Shown here piece after piece: positions 1 to 7,880 of a stretch of DNA of 64,000 bases. The stretch spans positions 62,001 through 126,000 of the forward strand of contig NZ_FXUZ01000002.1 of the NCBI RefSeq assembly GCF_900183575.1, given 5' to 3'. The first letter of the stretch is position 1; the number at the start of each line of letters is the position of its first letter. The stretch is from Staphylococcus cornubiensis (GTDB taxonomy: Bacteria; Bacillota; Bacilli; Staphylococcales; Staphylococcaceae). The position numbers and the translations under genes were made by a program. The notes under the pieces are model-generated. The model saw only the letters and a program-made list of their open reading frames with translations. It did no database searches and was not told where the DNA came from.

Positions 1-462
1 CATACATGTATCGATACCTCACTTGGCTGTGCAAACGATACGGAAGCTTTTAAAAAACATTTCGATCAAGTTTTAGCACATACTGACTTATTGATGGTGG
101 ACATTAAGCATATTGATAATGAAAAGCATCAACAATTAACCGGAAAGCCTAATACTCATATACTCAAGTATATTCAATATTTAGCAGACAAAGGCCAACC
201 GATATGGATTCGCCATGTGCTTGTACCAGGTCTCACTGACGCCCCCGAAGACTTGAAAGCACTTGGCACATTTATCAACCAACTTGGCAACGTTGAGAAA
301 TTTGAAATTTTACCATATCACCAACTCGGTGTGCATAAATGGGAGGCCTTAGGTGTACCGTATGCGTTGAATGATGTAGAACCCCCGACAGATGAAGATG
401 TAGAACGTGCATATGGTTACGTGAATTTTACAGGTGTAACCCCTCTTACGCCTGTGCGCTAG
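1..462 (+). CDS. pflA: Pyruvate formate-lyase activating enzyme, C-terminal part
   Basis: This is the last 153 codons of a radical-SAM glycyl-radical activase; the start lies before the window. The family uses S-adenosylmethionine and a [4Fe-4S] cluster to place a glycyl radical on pyruvate formate-lyase, which cleaves pyruvate to formate and acetyl-CoA in anaerobic cells. The frame is open from base 1 and reads [12 protein letters not shown], then VDIKHID and a [12 protein letters not shown] stretch, all typical of PflA. The CxxxCxxC cluster motif would lie upstream and is not visible. A terminator-like hairpin follows. Identification rests on remembered family sequence; the formate channel gene at 27.6 kb fits a formate-producing metabolism. 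Confidence 0.9.
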   Translation, partial: HTCIDTSLGCANDTEAFKKHFDQVLAHTDLLMVDIKHIDNEKHQQLTGKPNTHILKYIQYLADKGQPIWIRHVLVPGLTDAPEDLKALGTFINQLGNVEKFEILPYHQLGVHKWEALGVPYALNDVEPPTDEDVERAYGYVNFTGVTPLTPVR

Positions 463-542
463 ATATTGTTATTGCAAGAATGACATGATTCCATTTTCGC
501 TATGAATGAAAAAGATTTTGACTTTAAATGATATTGAAAGAG

Positions 543-586
543 AATGGCTGGGATGCAAAGTGATGTTGTGTCTCAGCTTCTTTTTT
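543..586 (+). terminator. Rho-independent terminator after pflA
   Basis: GGCTGGGA pairs with TCTCAGCTTC (one G-U pair) across an 18-base loop, followed by a run of six T. It separates pflA from the reductase gene downstream. Confidence 0.6.
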
Positions 587-657
587 GTGTTTTGAAAGGC
601 GCTGATAGGGAATAATAATGATTAGTCACGTATGAAAGAGAAAGAGGAGGATGTCGG

Positions 658-1317
658 ATGACACGAACTTTAATTTTAGGCGCGAATGGTGGCGTAGGAC
701 AACATCTTGTGAAGCAAATGCATGTACAAGGTGAGGATTTTACTGCGGCAGTTAGAAAAGAAGATCAACAACAAGCGTTAGAAGCACAGGGTATTTCTGC
801 CACATTGATTGACTTAGAAACGGCAACGATTGATGATCTGACAGAAGCGTTTCTGCCTTATGACCAAGTGATTTTTTCGGTAGGTTCTGGCGGTAGTACA
901 GGTGCAGACAAAACGATTATTGTTGACTTGGATGGTGCAGTTAAAGCGATTAAAGCAAGTGAAGCGGCCAACATCGAGCACTTCATTATGGTTTCAACGT
1001 ATGACTCTCGACGTGAAGCATTTGACGCGAGCGGTGACTTAAAGCCATATACGATTGCAAAGCATTATGCGGATGATTATTTAAGACATAGCCGTTTAAC
1101 CGCAACCATTGTGCATCCAGGTGCATTAACGAATGATCAAGGGACAGGAAAAGTGAACGTTGCTGAATTGTTTGAACAACCTGATGTGCGTCAAATTCCT
1201 CGTGAAGATGTGGCAGCAGTCTTGTATGAAGTGGCTACAAATACAGAACATCGTGGTAAAGAGTTCCAAGTGTTAACGGGTGACAACGAAATTTCAGAGG
1301 CATTGTCATCTCTATAA
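658..1317 (+). CDS. NAD(P)-binding atypical SDR reductase (YwnB/NmrA-like)
   Basis: A 219-residue protein that opens with a Rossmann dinucleotide-binding motif, GANGGVGQH at residues 8-16, followed by the alternating strands and helices of atypical short-chain dehydrogenases. FIMVSTYDS and a YTIAKHYAD segment (Tyr-x-x-x-Lys arrangement) sit in the middle where the SDR active site is expected. Members often act as NAD(P)H-dependent reductases or redox sensors, but the substrate cannot be read from the sequence. Start: AAAGAGGAGG lies 7 bases before this ATG; an ATG 7 bases earlier is out of frame. It is monocistronic, with a terminator after pflA before it and its own terminator behind it. Confidence 0.8.
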   Translation: MTRTLILGANGGVGQHLVKQMHVQGEDFTAAVRKEDQQQALEAQGISATLIDLETATIDDLTEAFLPYDQVIFSVGSGGSTGADKTIIVDLDGAVKAIKASEAANIEHFIMVSTYDSRREAFDASGDLKPYTIAKHYADDYLRHSRLTATIVHPGALTNDQGTGKVNVAELFEQPDVRQIPREDVAAVLYEVATNTEHRGKEFQVLTGDNEISEALSSL

Positions 1318-1345
1318 GCATTAAAAAGATATGTCAATATGATTA

Positions 1346-1396
1346 AAGGATATGTGAGGGTTAAATGAAAATAGCCCGGCACATATCCTTTTTTTA
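1346..1396 (+). terminator. Rho-independent terminator after the SDR gene
   Basis: AAGGATATGTG and CACATATCCTT form an 11-bp perfect stem separated by 23 bases, followed by a T run. Confidence 0.75.
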
Positions 1397-1529
1397 TGCC
1401 TATTAAAATACTAGTATGACTAGGCGAATCTGCTTTAAGTTCTAAAATAAAGGTAATCGAAAATAAATATAAATATTATCTTTTTGTTACAATTACAAAT
1501 TAAATTAGATTTAGTTGTAAATTTAGTTG

Positions 1530-1556
1530 TTGACAAAGTATTCAGAAAAATATAAT
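1530..1556 (+). promoter_or_regulatory. Promoter of first opp operon, with a CodY-like box
   Basis: TTGACA at 1530-1535 and TATAAT at 1551-1556 are 15 bases apart; TAATAA two bases further on gives 17. Bases 1537-1551 match the CodY consensus AATTTTCWGAAAATT at 12 of 15 positions and lie inside the spacer, so CodY could block polymerase. CodY control of opp genes is established in Gram-positive bacteria; its action here is inference. The second opp operon has the same -35/-10 geometry. Confidence 0.55.
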
Positions 1557-1595
1557 AATTAAGTCAATAGGAATACAACTAAAGGAGGAACATGA

Positions 1596-3320
1596 ATGAA
1601 GAAGACTTGGCGTTATGCATGGATATTATTGTTGTGTGTCACTCTTGTTTTATCAGCATGTGGAAAAAATAGCTCGCAAACCTCGAGCAATGATAACAGC
1701 AAAACTGAAAAAAGTAATGCGAAAGGCGGTACTTTGAATGTAGGGATTGCGGCAGCACCAGAAGGGAACTTCCAAGACATTTTTGCAAGTTCGACAACGG
1801 ATTCAGATATTGTAGCTTATTTTAATGATAGTCTTATAGAATTGGATGAACACTTGAATCTTAAACCGAAAATTTTATCTTGGGAAAAGAGTAAAGATGA
1901 CGACTTAAAGTATACGTTTAAAGTGAAGAAAGGCATTAAATGGCAAGACGGTAATCCGTTCACAATTAATGACTGGATTTTCACTTTAGAAACGATTGCA
2001 GACCCTGAATACACTGGTCCACGTTATAGCGGTGCAGAAGTCATTAAAGGGGCAGAAGAAAAACATAAAGGTGAAGCGAAAACGATTAGTGGTCTTAAAA
2101 AAATCGACGACTACACAGTAGAATTGACTTTTAAAGCTGCAAAAGCGAACAACTTAATGGCGTTATGGACATCATCTGTCATCAGTGAAAAAATCTTCAA
2201 AGATATCCCGGTGAAAGATATGGCGAAATCTGATGCAGTACGTAAACATCCAATCGGTATCGGACCATTCATTGTAAAAAGTATTGTTGATGGGGAATCT
2301 GTAGAACTTGTGAAAAACAAAGACTACTGGCAAGGTGAGCCAAACATCGACAAAGTGAATTTACGAGTGGTTGAACAAACAGCAATGGCACAAGCACTTG
2401 AAAAAGGTGACATCGATATTGCGGATGTGACTGGCCCAATTGCTAAAGAAATTAAAGACGACAAAGCTGAAAATGTGAAAATTTTAGAAGCACCGTCAAC
2501 AGTTTATGGAATTATCGGTTTTATATTAAATGATTACGATAAAAAAGCAGAAAAAATCGGTGCACCACGTCCTAAATATCAAGACAAGCGCTTACGTCAA
2601 GCGATGGCATACGCAATTAACCGTAAAGAATGGATTGACGCATTCTTCTATGGCTATGCGAAACCACTTACTGGTTTAATCCCTTCTGAACATTGGAGCG
2701 GTGCGAAAAAAGGCGAAGTGAAAGAATATGACTATGATGTTGAAAAAGCGAAAAAATTATTAGATGAAGCGGGTTATAAAGATAAAGATGGTGATGGTTT
2801 CCGTGAAGATCCGAATGGTAAACCATTTGTAGTAACTTTAAAACATTATTCAGGTACGAATCCAACATTCGAACCACGTACAGCAGCACTGAAAGGTTAT
2901 TGGGAAAAAGTCGGTCTTAAAACGAAAGTTGAAATGGAAGAGTTCGGTAAATACGGTGATGATTTAGAAAATGCGTCGAAAGATATCGAAGTATACTTCC
3001 GCAGCTGGCAACAAGGTGCAGACCCTGATCCATCAGATTTATACAAATCAACTGCATTATGGAACGAATCGCGTTACAACAATCCAAAAGCTGACAAATT
3101 GTTAGAAGAAGCTGTAGATAGCAAAATTGTCGGCGATGATAACGATAAACGTCGTAAAAAATACATCGAATGGCAAAAAATTATGGCTGATGATGTACCG
3201 GTAATACCGATTTTTGAATCTGTAAGCACTATAGCTGTTAGCAACAAAGTGAAAAACTATGAAGTATCATTGAAAGGTGCAAACCCAATCTATCAATGGT
3301 CAGTTGAAGAGAAAAAATAA
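1596..3320 (+). CDS. oppA: Oligopeptide ABC transporter substrate-binding lipoprotein (copy 1)
   Basis: A 574-residue SBP family 5 lipoprotein that captures extracellular peptides for the OppBCDF importer. The N-terminus has two Lys, a hydrophobic core and the lipobox LSAC with the lipid-modified Cys at residue 22, then a Ser/Asn/Lys-rich tether. The body carries the family signature region (LSWEKSKDDDLKYTF, WQDGNPFTINDWIFTLE) and the family's GPFIVKS and NPKADKLLEEA segments. SD AGGAGG precedes the ATG. It is first in an oppA-D-F-B-C operon, the order I recall for S. aureus opp4. It is very similar to the copy at 7.9 kb; differences cluster in the tether and in scattered surface stretches. 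Ligand preference cannot be read from sequence; a metal-chelate or nickel role seems less likely than peptides. Confidence 0.88.
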   Translation: MKKTWRYAWILLLCVTLVLSACGKNSSQTSSNDNSKTEKSNAKGGTLNVGIAAAPEGNFQDIFASSTTDSDIVAYFNDSLIELDEHLNLKPKILSWEKSKDDDLKYTFKVKKGIKWQDGNPFTINDWIFTLETIADPEYTGPRYSGAEVIKGAEEKHKGEAKTISGLKKIDDYTVELTFKAAKANNLMALWTSSVISEKIFKDIPVKDMAKSDAVRKHPIGIGPFIVKSIVDGESVELVKNKDYWQGEPNIDKVNLRVVEQTAMAQALEKGDIDIADVTGPIAKEIKDDKAENVKILEAPSTVYGIIGFILNDYDKKAEKIGAPRPKYQDKRLRQAMAYAINRKEWIDAFFYGYAKPLTGLIPSEHWSGAKKGEVKEYDYDVEKAKKLLDEAGYKDKDGDGFREDPNGKPFVVTLKHYSGTNPTFEPRTAALKGYWEKVGLKTKVEMEEFGKYGDDLENASKDIEVYFRSWQQGADPDPSDLYKSTALWNESRYNNPKADKLLEEAVDSKIVGDDNDKRRKKYIEWQKIMADDVPVIPIFESVSTIAVSNKVKNYEVSLKGANPIYQWSVEEKK

Positions 3321-3336
3321 TAGCACATACATGGAG

Positions 3337-3375
3337 AAAGGGAATGATGACGCACTGTCTCTTCCCTTTTTCTTA
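3337..3375 (+). terminator. Intercistronic hairpin between oppA and oppD (copy 1)
   Basis: AAAGGGAA pairs with TTCCCTTT around a 17-base loop and is followed by TTTTC. It would stop part of the transcription after oppA, giving more binding protein than transporter. The second operon has an equivalent hairpin at the same place. Confidence 0.65.
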
Positions 3376-3449
3376 ATTTTACTTGAAAAGTGCTGTTATT
3401 GATAACAGGTGAAAAGGCTGAATGCGTGTACTGGAAGAGGGGGGCGCTT

Positions 3450-4457
3450 ATGGAAACGAATAATTTATTAAAAATCAGCAACTTAACGACAACGTTTGAT
3501 ATTGAAGGACAACATTACGCAGCAATTTCCAATATTGATTTAACTGTTGATAAAGGTGAAGTGATGGGCATCGTAGGAGAGTCTGGCTCTGGGAAGTCTG
3601 TACTCAGTCTGTCGATATTAAAACTATTGCCAGAAAAAATTTCCAATATTGCATCTGGAGAAGTGATATATCAAGGCAAGCGTATTGATGAATACGATGC
3701 AGTACAAATGAATCAAGTGAGAGGAAAAGAGATTGCGATGATTTTCCAAGAACCGATGACATCGCTCAATCCGGTGTTTACGATTGGCAATCAATTGATG
3801 GAAATGTTGATGCTCCATTTGAAATTGTCGAAAGCTGAAGCAAAGGAAAAAGCAATCTCACTATTAAAACAAGTGGGTATTCCACGTGCAGAAAGGGTTG
3901 TTGATGAATATCCGCATCAATTGTCTGGTGGGATGCGTCAACGTGTCATGATTGCAATGGCGATTTCGTGTTCACCGCAATTATTGATTGCTGATGAACC
4001 AACAACCGCACTTGATGTGACAGTTCAAGCGCAAATTCTCGACTTATTGAAACGGATTCAAGAAGATACCCAAATGAGTGTCATTTTTATTTCACACGAT
4101 TTAGGCGTGATTTCTGAAATTTGTGACCGTGTTGCTGTGATGTATGCGGGTGAAATTGTAGAGTCTGCGAATGTTGAAGCTATTTTTAGCCAACCGAAGC
4201 ATCCCTATACACAACTTTTACTAAAAGCCATTCCGCGACTTGATGTGAAACAAGAGAAGTTAGAGACAATTCAAGGTTCGGTACCAAGTTTAGACGAGCT
4301 ACCAAAAGTTGGGTGCCGTTTTGCGAACCGCTGTCCACATGCGATGACGATTTGTACATTGCAAGACATTGAAGCTTATCATTTTGCTGATGATCATCAA
4401 GTGAAATGTCATTTATATACACAAAATGCGGCATTAAAGGAGGGGAATGAGCTATGA
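3450..4457 (+). CDS. oppD: Oligopeptide ABC transporter ATPase OppD (copy 1)
   Basis: 335 residues. One of the two ATPases that power peptide import at the inner face of the membrane. Walker A GESGSGKS lies at 43-50, then the Q-loop IFQEPMTSLNP, signature LSGGMRQRV, Walker B LLIADEPTTALD and an H-loop (FISHDLGVI). The C-terminal oligopeptide-transporter extension has the Cys-rich CRFANRCPHAMTIC motif, whose counterpart binds an iron-sulfur cluster in E. coli Dpp. The frame is open 20 codons upstream, but the GAAGAGGGG SD 7 bases before this ATG decides the start. Its stop overlaps the oppF start (ATGA), indicating coupled translation. Confidence 0.9.
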   Translation: METNNLLKISNLTTTFDIEGQHYAAISNIDLTVDKGEVMGIVGESGSGKSVLSLSILKLLPEKISNIASGEVIYQGKRIDEYDAVQMNQVRGKEIAMIFQEPMTSLNPVFTIGNQLMEMLMLHLKLSKAEAKEKAISLLKQVGIPRAERVVDEYPHQLSGGMRQRVMIAMAISCSPQLLIADEPTTALDVTVQAQILDLLKRIQEDTQMSVIFISHDLGVISEICDRVAVMYAGEIVESANVEAIFSQPKHPYTQLLLKAIPRLDVKQEKLETIQGSVPSLDELPKVGCRFANRCPHAMTICTLQDIEAYHFADDHQVKCHLYTQNAALKEGNEL

Positions 4458-5443
4458 GTGATTCTTATGTTTTAGAAGTGAAAAATTTAAAACAATATTA
4501 TCCGATTAAAGCGGGGGTCTTCCAAAGAAAAGTGGGCGAAGTGAAAGCGGTGGATAATATTTCCTTTAAGATAAAAAAGGGGCAAACAGTGGGCCTTGTA
4601 GGTGAATCAGGTTGTGGTAAATCCTCAGCTGGACGTACGATTTTATGCTTACAAAAAGCGACAGAGGGCGAAATTTTATTTTGTGGGCAAGATTTAACGA
4701 AATTAAAAGGTAAAGCTTTACGAGAAGCACGTAAAGGCTTTCAAATGGTCTTCCAAGATCCGTATGCGTCACTCAATCCGATGCAAATGATTGGGGATAT
4801 TGTGGGGGAACCGATTCGAAATTATTACAACAAAAAGCAAAAAGACATTGAAGATGAAGTGAAAGACTTGTTGAAGCGTGTCGGTTTGAATGAACGTGAT
4901 TATTACAAATATGCGCACGAGTTTTCAGGTGGTCAGCGTCAACGTGTCGGTATCGCACGTGCGTTAGCCTTAAAACCGAAACTCATTATTGCGGATGAAC
5001 CAGTCAGCGCGTTAGATGTATCCGTCCAATCACAAGTGCTTAATATTATGGATGAGTTACAAGAAGAAATGGGTTTAAGCTACTTATTTATTGCGCATGA
5101 TTTGAGCGTTGTGAAACATGTGAGTGACTATATTTGCGTGATGTATTTGGGGCACATTTTAGAACAAGGACCCGCTGATGCGATTTATGAAAATCCACAG
5201 CACCCCTATACACAATCACTCATTTCAGCAATTCCAGATATCAATCCGACACAACGTAAAAAACGGATTTTATTGGAAGGCGATTTGCCGTCTCCGAGTA
5301 ATCCACCAGTCGGTTGTCCATTTCATACACGTTGTCCGGTCGCTGAAGCCAGATGTGCACAACAAAGGCCGCAAGCGATTAAGGTCGGCAAAGAACATTA
5401 TGCATCATGCTTATTACTTGAAGAGGGAGAGGTGAAACTATGA
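4454..5443 (+). CDS. oppF: Oligopeptide ABC transporter ATPase OppF (copy 1)
   Basis: 329 residues, the partner ATPase of OppD. Begins with LKQYYPIKAG, typical of OppF; Walker A GESGCGKS, Q-loop VFQDPYASLNP, signature FSGGQRQRVGIARAL, Walker B LIIADEPVSALD and H-loop FIAHDLSVV are all intact, and the C-terminus has the Cys-rich CPFHTRCPVAEARC motif. Just after Walker A the usual ILRL of OppF is ILCL here (the second copy keeps ILRL), a change at a helix that is normally conserved; its effect is unknown. Start overlaps the oppD stop by 4 bases and its own stop overlaps oppB by 4 bases. Confidence 0.9.
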   Translation: MSDSYVLEVKNLKQYYPIKAGVFQRKVGEVKAVDNISFKIKKGQTVGLVGESGCGKSSAGRTILCLQKATEGEILFCGQDLTKLKGKALREARKGFQMVFQDPYASLNPMQMIGDIVGEPIRNYYNKKQKDIEDEVKDLLKRVGLNERDYYKYAHEFSGGQRQRVGIARALALKPKLIIADEPVSALDVSVQSQVLNIMDELQEEMGLSYLFIAHDLSVVKHVSDYICVMYLGHILEQGPADAIYENPQHPYTQSLISAIPDINPTQRKKRILLEGDLPSPSNPPVGCPFHTRCPVAEARCAQQRPQAIKVGKEHYASCLLLEEGEVKL

Positions 5444-6402
5444 TCACATTAATCATTCGCCGATTTTTACTGATGATACCGATGCTACTATTAATGTCTG
5501 TCGTGATTTTTACGATTGCAAAATTACAACCGGGTGATGCATTTACAGGTAACATGGATCCAAAGCTTGGCGCAAAATATTACGAAGAGCAACGTGAAAA
5601 GTTAGGCTTAAATGATCCAATTCCAATGCAATATATGAAGTGGGGTGGCCGTGTCCTTCACGGTGAATTAGGAGAATCCATTCGTTACAAACGTCCAGTA
5701 ATGGATTTAATTGAAGAGCGGATGCCAAACACGATTTTATTAGGTACAGTGAGTTTGATTATTACGTATTTACTTGCCTTTCCCCTCGGTATTCTCGCGG
5801 GTAGAAAGCCGTATAGTTTGTATGATTATAGTATTCAACTGCTCAATTATTTGATGCTTGCGATTCCGTCATTTGTCGCAGGGGTGTTTGCGATTTATGT
5901 TTTTGCTTTTCAATTTGGTATTTTCCCGTTTTCAGGATCTGTAGAGATTGGTCTTGATCCAGGTACGTTTGAATACTACGTGAGCAAACTGTATCACGTC
6001 ATTTTACCTGGAACAGTACTCGGTTTACTTTCAACTGCGGGTTATATCCAATTTTTACGTAACGACATTATTGAAAATTCACGGAAAGACTACATCCGTA
6101 CAGCACGTGCTAAAGGTTTATCTGAATCTAAAATATACAATAAGCACATTTTACGAAATTCAATCATTCCAATTGTGACATTTTTCGGTTCAGACGTCTT
6201 ATCGGTATTTGGCGGGGCAGTAATCACAGAGAGTATTTTTTCATTCCCTGGTATTGGTAAGTTACTCATTGAATCCATCATGGGTAAAGATTATCCGTTA
6301 ATGATGGCACTACTACTTTTCTTTTCATTCTTAGGGTTACTCGCGAATCTCATTTCGGATATTACGTATAGTATTGTAGACCCAAGAATTAAGAGTAACT
6401 AG
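5440..6402 (+). CDS. oppB: Oligopeptide ABC transporter permease OppB (copy 1)
   Basis: 320 residues, a membrane permease of the BPD_transp_1 family. It starts with the family hallmark LIIRRFLLMIPMLLLMSVVIF (first membrane helix), followed by an external loop and about five more helices. The cytoplasmic EAA-type loop, which contacts the ATPases, is at IRTARAKGLSESKIYNKHILRNS. FFSFLGLLANLISDITYSIVDPRI closes the protein as in other OppB. Translationally coupled to oppF (4-base overlap) and 11 bases from oppC. Confidence 0.92.
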   Translation: MITLIIRRFLLMIPMLLLMSVVIFTIAKLQPGDAFTGNMDPKLGAKYYEEQREKLGLNDPIPMQYMKWGGRVLHGELGESIRYKRPVMDLIEERMPNTILLGTVSLIITYLLAFPLGILAGRKPYSLYDYSIQLLNYLMLAIPSFVAGVFAIYVFAFQFGIFPFSGSVEIGLDPGTFEYYVSKLYHVILPGTVLGLLSTAGYIQFLRNDIIENSRKDYIRTARAKGLSESKIYNKHILRNSIIPIVTFFGSDVLSVFGGAVITESIFSFPGIGKLLIESIMGKDYPLMMALLLFFSFLGLLANLISDITYSIVDPRIKSN

Positions 6403-6413
6403 GAGGGGCCATC

Positions 6414-7307
6414 ATGGAAAAAACACAATTTAGAAAGAGCAAATCACCATTACAAATTGCGCGTAAAAAGTTTTTGAAAAATAAATCCGCGATGACCGCT
6501 ACCATGATACTCGGTGTAATTGTTTTGATTTCATTTTTAGCACCGTTCATCGCGCCACATGATCCAAACGTTCAAAATTTAGTATTGATCAAAGGCGATA
6601 TGTCACCTGAACACTGGTTGGGAACAGACTCAGGCGGTCGAGATATATTCAGTCGTCTGTTGTATTCTGGTCGTGTATCATTGACATTTGGATTATTCAC
6701 ATCGATTGGCTTAATGCTGATTGGTATCGTTGTCGGCATGATTTCGGGATATTACGGCGGCTGGGTAGATACAGTGTTGATGCGTATTACAGAGTTTGTA
6801 ATGTTATTTCCATTTATTCCTTTTGCGGTCGTATTAAATGCGACATTCAGTCACGATATCGAAAGTCAATACGGTTCAGCCATTGTATTAGGTACTGTGC
6901 TCGTCCTGCTTTCATGGGTCGGAATTGCGCGTATCGTTCGGGGTAAAGTCATGCAAGAGAAGGAAAATGAATACTTCTTAGCAGCGCAATCGATAGGGAC
7001 ACCAGTATACAAAATATTATTGAAGCATTTATTGCCGAATATTTTAAGTGTCATCATCGTACAAGCAACACTCGTATTCGCCGTTCAAATCGTTGCCGAA
7101 GCGGGTCTCAGTTTCCTTGGATTTGGGATTAGTAAAGAGGTACCAACATGGGGGAACATGTTAACTGATGCTCAAGAAGGTGATATTTTAAGAGGAAAAC
7201 CATGGATTTGGATGCCACCTGCACTTGTTATTACAGTCACAATCTTATGTATTAACTTTATCGGTGAAGGATTGAAAGACGCACTCAATCCAAAATCTAA
7301 GCGATAA
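6414..7307 (+). CDS. oppC: Oligopeptide ABC transporter permease OppC (copy 1)
   Basis: 297 residues. The N-terminal OppC_N helix (ATMILGVIVLISFLAPFIAPHDP) is followed by HWLGTDSGGRDIFSRLLYSGRVSL, the standard OppC/DppC signature, then membrane helices, an EAA loop (AAQSIGTPVYKILLKHLLPN) and the C-terminal GEGLKDALNPKSKR tail. It forms the channel with OppB. SD AGGAGGGG precedes the ATG. Last gene of the first operon; a T-tailed hairpin follows about 100 bases downstream. Confidence 0.92.
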   Translation: MEKTQFRKSKSPLQIARKKFLKNKSAMTATMILGVIVLISFLAPFIAPHDPNVQNLVLIKGDMSPEHWLGTDSGGRDIFSRLLYSGRVSLTFGLFTSIGLMLIGIVVGMISGYYGGWVDTVLMRITEFVMLFPFIPFAVVLNATFSHDIESQYGSAIVLGTVLVLLSWVGIARIVRGKVMQEKENEYFLAAQSIGTPVYKILLKHLLPNILSVIIVQATLVFAVQIVAEAGLSFLGFGISKEVPTWGNMLTDAQEGDILRGKPWIWMPPALVITVTILCINFIGEGLKDALNPKSKR

Positions 7308-7404
7308 TCATCAAGAGATACAAAAAGCATGTTAGGGTATAAACACTTACAAACATCAAACGCATACATTTTTTAATATATTCATGTGCATAAAACGATA
7401 TGGA

Positions 7405-7444
7405 AGAGACTGGGAGATTAATTTTTCTCTGTCTCTTTTTTTAT
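7405..7444 (+). terminator. Rho-independent terminator after first opp operon
   Basis: AGAGAC with inner GAGA pairs with TCTC and GTCTCT, followed by eight T. The bases just after it (TATGGACATATATCGA, 7442-7457) recur after the terminator at 52.63-52.67 kb, so this hairpin and its flank belong to a repeated unit. Confidence 0.65.
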
Positions 7445-7495
7445 GGACATATATCGATTAATGATGATAAAACAACCAAAAAATGAGGATAAATT

Positions 7496-7706
7496 GGATG
7501 TGAAAAATGCATGGTATGGGTTGCTTTCACTTCATAAACTTGCCCTAAGTGACTGCATTTGATGTAAGATTGTCCAGAAGGTTGAGACTCCTGAGGGACC
7601 AGCCCCTAGGAAAGAGAAGCCATAAGGGCAATCAAAAAATAAATCTTAGTCATAGGGCAAGTTAAACAAAATACTGCATCAATGGCATCAAAAATTTTTA
7701 TGTCCC
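7496..7706. repeat. Palindromic intergenic repeat, copy A (short form)
   Basis: A member of the hairpin-rich repeat family described in the findings. Its two ends are inverted: AAACTTGCCCTA near 7538 and TAGGGCAAGTT near 7652-7663. The middle holds the family signature GAGACTCCTGAGG, then CAGCCCCTAGGAAA. The large internal hairpins of the long copies are missing. The right end, GCATCAAAAATTTTTATG, matches the end of copy D at 28.4 kb. Confidence 0.75.
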
Positions 7707-7806
7707 CATAACTTTCTTTTTTTGATTCCGCTTATTTAGCGTTAGCATCCAACCACAATTTTTCAATATAAAATGTTTGAAAATTTTAGATTTTTGCAAA
7801 ATTTCA

Positions 7807-7833
7807 TTGACAAAAAATTTGGAAAAATACAAT
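7807..7833 (+). promoter_or_regulatory. Promoter of second opp operon
   Basis: TTGACA at 7807-7812 and TACAAT at 7828-7833, 15 bases apart, exactly the geometry of the first operon. The spacer (AAAAATTTGGAAAAA) is only a poor CodY match, unlike the first copy. Confidence 0.5.
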
Positions 7834-7880
7834 AATAAGAGAAAGGAGTTTTAAACATTTAAATTTAGGGAGGAAATGGG

